A stretch of 64,000 bases of DNA from CADEDV01 sp036383515 (GTDB taxonomy: Bacteria; Bacteroidota; Bacteroidia; Chitinophagales; Chitinophagaceae): the NCBI GenBank assembly GCA_036383515.1, contig DASVOE010000077.1:30240-94239 (forward strand). Direction: 5' to 3'. The translations under genes and the position numbers were made by a program. The notes below the pieces were generated by a model. It saw only the letters and a program-made list of their open reading frames with translations, did no database searches and was not told where the DNA came from. Shown here one piece after another: positions 22,790-30,814 of this stretch (positions within the stretch are counted from its first letter, which is position 1; every line of letters starts with the position of its first letter).

Positions 22790-24823
22790 TTACCGGATCA
22801 GCGTCACTGTTCCTTTTTGAAATACTTGTTTATGGGTGTCTTTATGGGTGTAACTCAGCATCCATACAAATACCCCGGTGCCCTGTAACACCCCATTAAT
22901 CTTTCCATCCCATTTTTCTTTCCAGTTACGGGAATGAAAAATCAACTGCCCCCAGCGGTTGAAAACTTTGAAATCATAGTTCTCTGCTTTGATCGCATTA
23001 TGCGGCCAAAAATAATCATTCAATCCATCATTATTGGGTGTAAACGCTGTAGGCACAGCAATGAAACAATGATCCAGCACCGTTACTGTTTTACTGATAC
23101 TGTCAGTACAGCCAAGTGTGTTATTATAAGCGAGAAGTTTGACCGTATAATAGGCTTCACGATTACTTAAAGGAAATAAAACAGGCAACGGGTCTTTTAA
23201 GGTGCTGGATGAAAGCACATCAAAATTCCATCGCCATGAATCAATCTGCCCGGTGCTGTTATTGGTTACTTCCAGTTTATCTTCAGGGCAAATAATATCC
23301 AGCATGCTGAAATCTGCTTTCACTTCATTGTTAAATACGATCACCTGCGAAGTGCTGTCACTGCATACACCATTGCTCACCCACAAGTAAATTGAATTGG
23401 TACTGGTGGAAGGAAAAGAAATAGTATGTGTTTGAGTGGTAACCGATGCACTGTTATTAAAACGCCATTTCCATTGGTTTACATTATGGGCTCCATCATG
23501 GCTGAAGGTCAGCGTATTTTTTTCACATCCTAATAAAGTGCTGTATTGAAATGTTGCATCCACTGTATCCGATGCCTGGAACGGAAGTGTTTGCAATGGA
23601 CTTTCCTGTCCGCATTCATCAATAACAGTAGTACCATCAGTGCCTGTTTTTAATGTAAGTTGATAAGTGCCTCCGGTATAGATGGGCGCTGCAAATTTTA
23701 TTACGATATAATCAGTTTTCCCGTTTATACAATTACCAAAAGCTGATGCAACTGTGACGGGTGCGGGACCTGTAACAGAAAAATCAGATCCATTGGCAGC
23801 AATACTATTGCAGTTTATTTTTTTAGGGAAGTAAATGCGGATAGAATCAGGTGCACATCCTACCCGACTAAGGCTGTCGGCAAAAATGGGTTGTGGTGCT
23901 AAATATTGAAAAGAAATCTGCTCGCCGGCAGGTATCAGGTTATCACAAAAATCTTTCAGAGTATTTCCATCACTGCCGTTATTAATTACCAATTGAAAGT
24001 TACCATTACCTAATGGAGCAGCCAGGGTTAGTGTAATCTCGTTAAGATCAAAACCAGGGGAACAAGTGCTGGTGCTCGCTGCTACAACTGTTGTAACAGC
24101 GGGCAAAAGACTAAATTCAGTGCCGGTTGCTGTCAATGAATTACAACGTACATTTTTATTAAGCTTTACTATTATTTTTTTTCCATCGCAATCAGCTTTG
24201 GCTGATTTAAGATGTGGTATGGCGGGATCAGTGATCACAGCGGTACCGCCATTAAAAGAAAGTGAATACCCGCTTTGCGTATTGGAGAAATGGCTAACAA
24301 GCAAAAGATATTCATGCCCTGCTATTAAGTTGGGCATCACTGCAAAAGTGGGTTTATTGTCAGCAGGGTCTGAGGCGCATTGTATAAAATTAACTCCTGA
24401 AGCTGATGCACCCGTGGGTCCATATGTTCCTGCCCAATTAGCTGTAACAACTAAAGAATTATTGGTAAAAATTTCATTAGGATCACGACCGGTGATGTCA
24501 AAAAGCTGCCAGTCATAATCTTCATTACTGGCGTTGGGAGTAATGAGAAAGCCCAAGGTCCCGGAAACATAACAGGTGAATTTGTAAAAAAAAGGATTCT
24601 TATTCTGGTAAAGCGCATTGCCACTTCCTGAACAACCTGGAACAAACAAATCGTTGGTACTGCAGATGGGAACTGTATTTTGCTGGAAAGCGGTGGTGCC
24701 ACAGACCGGGAATGCGGTGGAAGGTGTTTGTCCTGCTGTTGTACATACCTGGCTGAATACCGGGCTCAATGCGAGCAACATAAACAAAAGGAGCAGGGAT
24801 GTCGGTCGAATGGTTTTTTTCAT
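22790..24823 (-). CDS. Secreted protein with gliding-motility-type T9SS sorting domain
   Basis: A 677-residue secreted protein with a signal peptide (MKKTIRPTSLLLLFMLLALS, cleavage near FSQ). The N-terminal quarter resembles a lectin- or CUB-like binding domain with several cysteines (TAFPVCGTTAF, FKFTCYVSGTLGF). The middle holds repeated Ig-like units (two copies of a pattern like KKINCNSIAANGSDFSV), then a PKD-like module (WKWRFNNSASVTTQ, WRWNFDVLSS). The last 85 residues, PTAFTPNNDGLNDYFWPHNA through GTVTLIR, are the type B T9SS sorting domain and closely parallel the cargo protein at 15.5 kb. It lies between dprA and guaB on the same strand. Function beyond surface display is unknown. Confidence 0.9.
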   Translation of the reverse strand: MKKTIRPTSLLLLFMLLALSPVFSQVCTTAGQTPSTAFPVCGTTAFQQNTVPICSTNDLFVPGCSGSGNALYQNKNPFFYKFTCYVSGTLGFLITPNASNEDYDWQLFDITGRDPNEIFTNNSLVVTANWAGTYGPTGASASGVNFIQCASDPADNKPTFAVMPNLIAGHEYLLLVSHFSNTQSGYSLSFNGGTAVITDPAIPHLKSAKADCDGKKIIVKLNKNVRCNSLTATGTEFSLLPAVTTVVAASTSTCSPGFDLNEITLTLAAPLGNGNFQLVINNGSDGNTLKDFCDNLIPAGEQISFQYLAPQPIFADSLSRVGCAPDSIRIYFPKKINCNSIAANGSDFSVTGPAPVTVASAFGNCINGKTDYIVIKFAAPIYTGGTYQLTLKTGTDGTTVIDECGQESPLQTLPFQASDTVDATFQYSTLLGCEKNTLTFSHDGAHNVNQWKWRFNNSASVTTQTHTISFPSTSTNSIYLWVSNGVCSDSTSQVIVFNNEVKADFSMLDIICPEDKLEVTNNSTGQIDSWRWNFDVLSSSTLKDPLPVLFPLSNREAYYTVKLLAYNNTLGCTDSISKTVTVLDHCFIAVPTAFTPNNDGLNDYFWPHNAIKAENYDFKVFNRWGQLIFHSRNWKEKWDGKINGVLQGTGVFVWMLSYTHKDTHKQVFQKGTVTLIR

Positions 24824-24892
24824 GGAATAAACAGCACATTGTTTGACTGATCCTGTGACAACAAAACCAGCCTGTATGTTGCCTGTAAACGA

Positions 24893-25996
24893 TCAGGCCA
24901 GCTGATAAATTTTACCCGGCAAAGATAATATCACATTCTGTAATTCCAGATTTAACATGGCTGCCGCTACAGCGCTGCTGCTGAGACCGCTTTTATAATT
25001 GAGTTCGTCAATATGAACGCCATCTTTTTCTTTCAAAATATTGATCACGATCTTCTCTTCCTGTGAAAGTTCAATAAAAAATTCTTTTTGTGCCCGTGCT
25101 GTTGATTTACGGCTTTTTTCTTCCCAACCCATCAACTCTACCAGCTCTTTTGCCTCTGTAAGTAAGGTTGCTTTATTACTCTTTATAAGAAAATTGCAAC
25201 CTACGCTTTTGCTATCCGTTATTTTTCCGGGAAAGGCAAATACATCTTTGTTATAACTATTGGCGAGTTCTGCAGTGATCATACTGCCGCCTTTGATACC
25301 TGTTTCTATTACAATAGTGGCATCACTCATGCCGGCAACGATGCGGTTTCTTGTCGGAAAATTATGTTTATCCGGGTTAGTGCGGCTTCTGAATTCTGTC
25401 AGCAGGCCTCCTTCTTTTATCATGTCTTTGGCAAGAGATGAATGATGTGTGGGATAGATCTGGTCTAATCCATGTGCTAACACACCTACGGTTTGCAAAT
25501 TATTTTTCAAAGCAGCTTTATGAGCAATAGCATCAATGCCATAAGCCAAACCACTGACAACTAAAACATGCTGTTCCGCTAACTCTTTGACCAGTTTCTC
25601 TGTTAACTGTTTTCCATAATCCGTATGGTTGCGGGTGCCCACAATCGATACGATTTTTGAAGTATTCAGGTCAGCGTTTCCTTTATAGTATAATAACTCG
25701 GGCGAGTCGTAACAATTTAGTAAGCGCTGCGGATAATTTTTATCAGTGATGAAAAGCGGAACGATGTTATACTTTTCAATAAATTTTATTTCATCTTCTG
25801 CTTCGGCGAATTTTGAAAAACCCTTGATGCTGTTAGCTCTTATTTCACCAATGCCTTCTATACTTTTGAGTTGTGTTGCTTTTGTTTTAAAAATGGCTTC
25901 TGCGCTGCCCAGTTGTTCAATTAATATTTTGGCCTGCACAGGGCCAATGTTAGGAGTAAGCGATAAAGCAATTTGGTATAGCAGATCGTTTTGCAA
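24893..25996 (-). CDS. dprA: DNA-processing protein DprA
   Basis: A 367-residue cytoplasmic protein that receives single-stranded DNA during natural transformation and loads RecA. The N-terminus carries helix-hairpin-helix-like segments (LTPNIGPVQAKILIEQLG and SIEGIGEIRANSIKGF). The central extended Rossmann fold shows VGTRNHTDYGKQL, VVSGLAYGIDAIAHKAAL, HGLDQIYPTHH, NFPTRNRIVAGMSDATIVIE and GSMITAELA. A C-terminal winged-helix-like domain (EEKIVINILKEKDGVHIDEL) completes the usual layout. It lies 82 bp downstream of the OmpA-family gene. Other competence genes are not seen nearby. Confidence 0.95.
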   Translation of the reverse strand: MQNDLLYQIALSLTPNIGPVQAKILIEQLGSAEAIFKTKATQLKSIEGIGEIRANSIKGFSKFAEAEDEIKFIEKYNIVPLFITDKNYPQRLLNCYDSPELLYYKGNADLNTSKIVSIVGTRNHTDYGKQLTEKLVKELAEQHVLVVSGLAYGIDAIAHKAALKNNLQTVGVLAHGLDQIYPTHHSSLAKDMIKEGGLLTEFRSRTNPDKHNFPTRNRIVAGMSDATIVIETGIKGGSMITAELANSYNKDVFAFPGKITDSKSVGCNFLIKSNKATLLTEAKELVELMGWEEKSRKSTARAQKEFFIELSQEEKIVINILKEKDGVHIDELNYKSGLSSSAVAAAMLNLELQNVILSLPGKIYQLA

Positions 25997-26078
25997 AAGA
26001 TGATAGTTAACAGATAAAAGGCAATTTACAAAACGATGAACAAATTATTGTCTGTTCAGTAGAAGCTGTACCTGTTTT

Positions 26079-27992
26079 TTATTGACTGAGTACTTTGATC
26101 TCTGTTCGCCGGTTTAATGCTTTTCCGGATTCTGTTTTATTATCAGCAATGGGCCTGGTTTCGCCATAGCCTTTGGCGATCAGTCGTTGAGGAGCAATTG
26201 ATTTCAAACTAAGATAGCTCACTACTGCTTTAGCCCTGTTATTAGACAAGATAAGGTTATCAGCAGGTTTACCTGCATTATCTGTATGCCCGCTGATCTC
26301 AATTTTTAAGGTAGGATTTTCGGTTAATAGCTGCACCAATTTTTCAAGCTCCACTTGTGATTCAGGCTTGAGTTCAAATTTGTTTACATCAAAGAAAATA
26401 TTGTTGAGTACGATGGAGGCATTTACTTCCAGGGGTTGTAAAGGAATATTTTTTTCGTAAACGGAATCTTTAAGTGAATGAGTAAGTGAGAAATTATCAG
26501 AGTAAAATAAATAACCCTTCCGGTTTACATTAAAGGCATAATCTTTTCCGATAGGCAGCGTAATAAGGTAATTCCCTTTTTCATCTGTCTGTACTTTTGA
26601 TAATGGCTGCTTGCTGGAAAGATCGATCAGTTCTACTGCCGAAGGCAATCCTTTTTTTGTTTTATTATCAAATACCTGTCCTTTTATCCATGATGTTTTA
26701 TAAGGACGAACATCTTCTCTCAATTCAAAACTGTAAATATCAAGACCGCCCTTGCTGTCAGCCCGATCACTGGAATAGTAAGCTGTTTTTCCATCAGCAG
26801 TTATAAATAAAGTTCCTTCCTGGCTGATCGTATTGATGGGATAACCCAGATTCATAGGTTTACTCCAAACATTATTTGGTCCTTTGCGTACAAAAAAAAG
26901 ATCGGCATCTCCATATCCCTGCAAACCATTCGATGTAAAATATAGTGTCTGGTTATCTGCATGTATAAATGGACATTGTTCATCGCCGGAAGTATTGATC
27001 TCCCTTCCCATGTTTTCCGGTTCACCCCACCGGCCGTTAGGTTGCAGGTGGGCCACATAAATATCACTGCCGCCATAGCCACCAGGTCTCCGGCTGGCAA
27101 AGTAGAGATCTTTTTTATCAGGAGATAAACAAGGCTGCGACTCCCAAAACTGTGAATTTATTTTACCTCCAAGGTTGATCGCTTCACTCCATCCCTTTTC
27201 GGTGAGATAGGAGATATAAATATCACAGCTGCCATAGCCATCCTGGCGATTGCAGGCTGTAAACACTAACCATTGTCCATCCTGCGAAATCATTTGTGCT
27301 CCTTCATTCTCCGGTGTGTTTACATTTCCTTCCATCGGTTTGGATACTTCCCAGCCACCTGGTTTTTTTTTGCTGTAAAAAAAATCTTCGTTGTAACGTT
27401 TCAGGTTCCGGGTAAAGATCATTTCGCTGTTGTCAATAGTGAGACAGGGAAAATATTCTGATTCGGCACTATTCACATTGTCGCCGATATTTTGTGGAGC
27501 AAATACGTAATTCTTGTTGGCATTCTTCTTAGCATAGTCAATGGCGAATTCATAAGAACGTTTGCGGAACTCACCTGCTTTTCTTGTGTTGGGATTCAGT
27601 TTTGGAGCTGCTAAAAGCGTATTAACCGCCTGCAATGCTTTTTCAAATTCTCCTTTACCGGCCAATGCGATTGAATAAGGAAGTTTGTATTCAAACGAAA
27701 AAATGGAATCAATGGCAAAAGATCTTTCGTAAGCATCAATACACTCCGCATATTTTTTTTGATCGCTGTAAACAGATGCCAAAGCCAGGTAAGCATCAAG
27801 ATAACGGTTATCCTTTTCAATCGCTTCTTTTAGCAGTTGGATAGTTTCATTGCTTTTACCTTCTTCTGCCTTACCCTGGGCCGTATTAAAAAGAGCTACA
27901 GCTTTTTTATTCACTTTTCCAGGATCGTAGGATTGAGCAAAAAGCGAAATAATGAAAAACACGAAGAAAGTAGAGATTATAAAACGTTTCAT
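26079..27992 (-). CDS. OmpA-family protein with TPR, PD40 propeller and carboxypeptidase-regulatory-like domains
   Basis: A 637-residue exported protein (signal peptide MKRFIISTFFVFFIISLFAQ). In order: TPR-type helices (about 28-160), a WD40-like/PD40 beta-propeller (about 190-420, with repeats of the type LSPDKKDLYFASRRPGGYGG), a carboxypeptidase-regulatory-like beta sandwich (about 435-520), and a C-terminal OmpA peptidoglycan-binding domain (about 530-635; LKIEISGHTDNAG, LSNNRAKAVVSYL, GYGETRPIADN). This architecture is typical of Bacteroidota and resembles PorE-like T9SS-associated proteins. A link to the SprA system is plausible but not shown. It is probably tethered to the cell wall or outer membrane. 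Confidence 0.9.
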   Translation of the reverse strand: MKRFIISTFFVFFIISLFAQSYDPGKVNKKAVALFNTAQGKAEEGKSNETIQLLKEAIEKDNRYLDAYLALASVYSDQKKYAECIDAYERSFAIDSIFSFEYKLPYSIALAGKGEFEKALQAVNTLLAAPKLNPNTRKAGEFRKRSYEFAIDYAKKNANKNYVFAPQNIGDNVNSAESEYFPCLTIDNSEMIFTRNLKRYNEDFFYSKKKPGGWEVSKPMEGNVNTPENEGAQMISQDGQWLVFTACNRQDGYGSCDIYISYLTEKGWSEAINLGGKINSQFWESQPCLSPDKKDLYFASRRPGGYGGSDIYVAHLQPNGRWGEPENMGREINTSGDEQCPFIHADNQTLYFTSNGLQGYGDADLFFVRKGPNNVWSKPMNLGYPINTISQEGTLFITADGKTAYYSSDRADSKGGLDIYSFELREDVRPYKTSWIKGQVFDNKTKKGLPSAVELIDLSSKQPLSKVQTDEKGNYLITLPIGKDYAFNVNRKGYLFYSDNFSLTHSLKDSVYEKNIPLQPLEVNASIVLNNIFFDVNKFELKPESQVELEKLVQLLTENPTLKIEISGHTDNAGKPADNLILSNNRAKAVVSYLSLKSIAPQRLIAKGYGETRPIADNKTESGKALNRRTEIKVLSQ

Positions 27993-28135
27993 ACAGGCTA
28001 TATTAGAGGTATAAACGGATTTTAATTGATATTATTCCCTCTTGAAACGAGAATCTATCGCATTAAAGTTACTAAAGGCATATCAGACTCATAAAAGGAG
28101 GGTTTTAAAGGCAAAAGGGTTGGCCGCAATATTAT

Positions 28136-28741
28136 TTATGGGACATTAATATACTTATGAATCTGCAGGCTCAGTTCCCATGTAGGATTAGCTTTAATGT
28201 ATTCAATGATCAGGGGTGTTACCTGTGGCGCTTTATCCCATTCAGGTTGCAGGTAAAGTTTGCAGGATGGCGAAACTAATGCTGCATATTTTTCCGCCCA
28301 TTCAAAATCCGATTTATTAAAAATGACAACTTTCAGTTCGTTGGCCAGGGGAAGAATAGCCGGTAATGGAGCTTTGAATTTTTTTGGAGAGAGACAGATC
28401 CAATCCCAATGACCACTCAGGGGATGAGCGCCGGATGTTTCGATATTGGTTTGTAAACCGGCTGCCCGTAATGCGGTTGTCAGTTCATCCAGGTTATGCA
28501 TCAACGGTTCACCACCTGTTATGACTACCAGCTCTGCGGGTGTTTTTTTTACCTGACTGATCAGGGTTTCAATTTCATATAAAGGATGTTTGCCTGCATC
28601 CCAACTATCTTTTACATCGCACCACACACAACCCACGTCGCAACCACCCAGCCGGATAAAGTAGGCAGCTCTTCCCTGGTGAAAACCTTCACCCTGCAAT
28701 GTATAGAAATGCTCCATTACCGGAAGCTTTGTGATTTTCAT
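28136..28741 (-). CDS. queE: 7-carboxy-7-deazaguanine synthase (QueE)
   Basis: A 201-residue radical-SAM enzyme making 7-carboxy-7-deazaguanine for queuosine/preQ0 synthesis. The N-terminus TLQGEGFHQGRAAYFIRLGG is the family hallmark. The iron-sulfur cysteines are Cys34, Cys38 and Cys41 (GCDVGCVWC, Cx3Cx2C). The GGEP motif at 76-79 binds SAM, and WICLSPKKFK is also conserved. Its ATG overlaps the stop of the upstream small membrane gene by one base (TAATG), so it is translationally coupled to the satD module despite having no obvious functional link. No queC, queD or queF is visible in the window. Confidence 0.95.
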   Translation of the reverse strand: MKITKLPVMEHFYTLQGEGFHQGRAAYFIRLGGCDVGCVWCDVKDSWDAGKHPLYEIETLISQVKKTPAELVVITGGEPLMHNLDELTTALRAAGLQTNIETSGAHPLSGHWDWICLSPKKFKAPLPAILPLANELKVVIFNKSDFEWAEKYAALVSPSCKLYLQPEWDKAPQVTPLIIEYIKANPTWELSLQIHKYINVP

Positions 28742-29085
28742 TAATATCCCATTAGTTCTTTAAAAAGTAGAAATTCCAGTATACCTGTAGCAATCGATGT
28801 AATATTTCCTATTAAAAAATAGTCATTGGATACTTTGGATTCCTGTTGTTCTTTTAACCGGGTTCCAAGTTTAATAGCACCTAAAAAGATAAGTATTGTT
28901 GGAAGTGATGATGCCAATCCTAATAATATTATGAATCGTTCCAGCCATCCTTTTAAAATGGATCGGGTGGTTTGTTTATTGTCACTAGCCAATGCTTTAC
29001 GGATAAAATAAAAAATAAAAAAGGTGGCTATTTCGCCAATTGTAAATGCAGCCAGAAATAGCAGGATTGTATTAATTATTTCCAT
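28741..29085 (-). CDS. Small three-helix membrane protein coupled to SatD
   Basis: A 114-residue integral membrane protein with about three transmembrane segments: 5-28, 48-73 and 90-110. A short basic loop (SDNKQTTRSILKGWLERF) lies between the first two, and a charged loop (KLGTRLKEQQESKVSNDYF) between the last two. I recognise no named family. It overlaps the satD gene by 14 nt and queE by 1 nt, so all three are translated from one message. The pairing of a small cyclase-like protein with a small membrane protein recalls nucleotide-signal/effector pairs. That function is inference only; a membrane partner of SatD is the more cautious reading. Confidence 0.75.
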   Translation of the reverse strand: MEIINTILLFLAAFTIGEIATFFIFYFIRKALASDNKQTTRSILKGWLERFIILLGLASSLPTILIFLGAIKLGTRLKEQQESKVSNDYFLIGNITSIATGILEFLLFKELMGY

Positions 29086-29698
29086 CTTCTTCCAAAATTA
29101 GCTGACGAATTATATTGTATTCTCTGATCTTAAATGTTTTTTTCCTTTTCCACATCTGGCTCCAGTTCTTTTTATTGTTATCGGCCACTGTTTTGTAATC
29201 GTCTATTTTTAAAAAGTCATTTATTATTTTAAAATCTTTGGATTTCCAGTCATCAACGATAGATTGATAAAGGATAAAATACCTGGAGATAATATCATCT
29301 TTTTTTCCTGTATTAAATAAAAAACGTTCTTCTGACTTTTTTGAAGTGTTTAATGCTTCCCTGGTTTTTGTAAGTCCCTCTCCCATCATGCCATGTGCTA
29401 TTTTTTTATTTATTGGAGTATCTATTCTTCCGCTGGCCAGCACATATCGTAATTTAAAAGTCAGCTCCTTTTCAATTAATAATTCTTCCAGCCGGATAAT
29501 TATTTTTATTCCTGCTATTCTTGAACTGACGACGCCCTGGAATTCATCACCTAATGTAACCGTGAGCGGAGATGATATCTCCTTTTTGAAGTCAGTGTTT
29601 ATTGTTTCGGTAACTGTCTTCAGGTTTTTTGCCAACTCCACGCTTTTTGTGAGGCGGCTGTCAACTACATCGGCCATTAAAATCAGGGAAGGCTTCAT
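29072..29698 (-). CDS. SatD family protein
   Basis: A 208-residue SatD-family protein (family function not established). The N-terminus MKPSLILMADVVDSR places Asp10 and Ser14-Arg15 at the end of a first beta strand. LTVTLGDEFQGVV (45-57) supplies Gly50-Asp51-Glu52-Phe53. This spacing resembles the two metal-binding aspartates of class III nucleotidyl cyclases and the GGDEF palm fold. GEGLTKTREALN (107-118) is another family block. Residues about 166-190 (DDYKTVADNNKKNWSQMWKR) resemble a degenerate helix-turn-helix. The ATG at 29698 touches the first of three upstream dyads, so autoregulation is plausible. Both the cyclase and the DNA-binding roles are inferred. Confidence 0.8.
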   Translation of the reverse strand: MKPSLILMADVVDSRLTKSVELAKNLKTVTETINTDFKKEISSPLTVTLGDEFQGVVSSRIAGIKIIIRLEELLIEKELTFKLRYVLASGRIDTPINKKIAHGMMGEGLTKTREALNTSKKSEERFLFNTGKKDDIISRYFILYQSIVDDWKSKDFKIINDFLKIDDYKTVADNNKKNWSQMWKRKKTFKIREYNIIRQLILEEDGNN

Positions 29699-29774
29699 TT
29701 TTCAAAGTAAATGAAAAAAAAGTATTTTTTCAAAAAAAGTGAAAAAATGACATTTTTTCAAAAAAAGTGAAAAA
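29698..29774. promoter_or_regulatory. Three 28-bp-phased dyads (operator array) upstream of satD
   Basis: The dyad TTTTTCA-N7-TGAAAAA occurs three times, at 29698-29718, 29726-29746 and 29754-29774, with starts exactly 28 bp apart. The first overlaps the satD ATG and the last ends next to the folD stop. The spacer is AAAAAAG in two copies and AAGTAAA in the first. Confidence 0.8.
29703..29734 (-). promoter_or_regulatory. Predicted satD promoter embedded in the dyads
   Basis: On the minus strand, TTTG (29734-29731) lies inside the second dyad, followed by a 20-bp spacer and TTACTTTG (29710-29703) inside the first. That is one mismatch from TAnnTTTG. The ATG follows 4 bp later, predicting a leaderless message whose promoter would be blocked by dyad-bound protein. 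Confidence 0.5.
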
Positions 29775-30650
29775 TTAGTTTTTTTGTAAACAGGATCTAT
29801 AGGTATTTTTCATCAATGCAGCGATGGTCATTGGTCCTACACCACCGGGCACTGGTGTGATCCACGAGCATTTTGGTGCTACCGTTTCATACTGCACATC
29901 ACCTTTTAATTTATATCCTGATTTTTTACTGGCATCTTCTATTCTTGTAATGCCTACATCAATTACAACAGCTCCTTCTTTTACCATATCGGCAGTTACA
30001 AACTCAGGTTTGCCTAATGCAGCTACTATAATATCAGCCTGCAAACAAAATTCGTTAAGATTTTTTGTATTAGAATGACATATTGTTACGGTGCAGTTGC
30101 CGGGATTGCTATTACCACTCAGCAAAACACTCATCGGTCTTCCTACAATATTGCTTCTGCCGATCACCACCGCATGTTTTCCTTTTGTTTCTATTTTATA
30201 ATGTTTCAGCAGCAGCATGATGCCATGTGGTGTAGCCGGAATAAAAGTAGGTACGCCCTGTACCATTTTACCTATACTTATCGGATGGAAGCCATCTACA
30301 TCTTTATCAGCATCTATTGCATTGATCACTTTTTGTTCGGCAATATGTTTGGGCAGGGGCAATTGCACCAATATGCCATCCACATCAGGATCAGTGTTTA
30401 ATTCTTCGATCTTTTCCAATAAACGATTCTCCGAAATATCGGCTTCCATCGTTATCAATGTAGATTTAAAACCCACTTCCTCACAGGCTTTTACTTTAGC
30501 GGCTACATAGGTTTGACTGGCGCCGTTACTTCCTACCAGGATAGCAGCGAGGTGTGGTATTTTTTTTCCCTCAATGGATAGCTGGGCCACATCGATTTTT
30601 AATATATCCCGGATAGCCTGTGCTGCTTTTTTACCGTCTAAAATTTGCAT
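29775..30650 (-). CDS. folD: Methylenetetrahydrofolate dehydrogenase/cyclohydrolase (FolD)
   Basis: A 291-residue bifunctional enzyme interconverting 5,10-methylene- and 10-formyl-tetrahydrofolate in one-carbon metabolism. The start at 30650 (MQILDGKKAAQAIRDILKID) matches the family; a further in-frame ATG at 30713 adds 21 unrelated residues. Family motifs are YVAAKVKACEEVG with the catalytic lysine, DGILVQLPLPKH, the NADP loop VIGRSNIVGRPMS, and TPVPGGVGPMTIAALM near the C-terminus. It is cytoplasmic and upstream of the satD module, but the dyad array suggests satD has its own promoter. A TACCTTCG element (30655-30662) lies only 4 bp from the ATG. Confidence 0.96.
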   Translation of the reverse strand: MQILDGKKAAQAIRDILKIDVAQLSIEGKKIPHLAAILVGSNGASQTYVAAKVKACEEVGFKSTLITMEADISENRLLEKIEELNTDPDVDGILVQLPLPKHIAEQKVINAIDADKDVDGFHPISIGKMVQGVPTFIPATPHGIMLLLKHYKIETKGKHAVVIGRSNIVGRPMSVLLSGNSNPGNCTVTICHSNTKNLNEFCLQADIIVAALGKPEFVTADMVKEGAVVIDVGITRIEDASKKSGYKLKGDVQYETVAPKCSWITPVPGGVGPMTIAALMKNTYRSCLQKN

Positions 30651-30814
30651 GCGGCGAAGGTAAAGATTTGTCTGACCGTTGCGGTATGGCAAATCATAAA
30701 TATTTGCTTTCATATAGCCAGCAGAGATGACCGAAATTTCGTTACAGACAGTCGGACAAAATCATTATTTTACTCTGATAAACCTATTACCTGGAAAAAA
30801 CAGCCTTTGTATTA

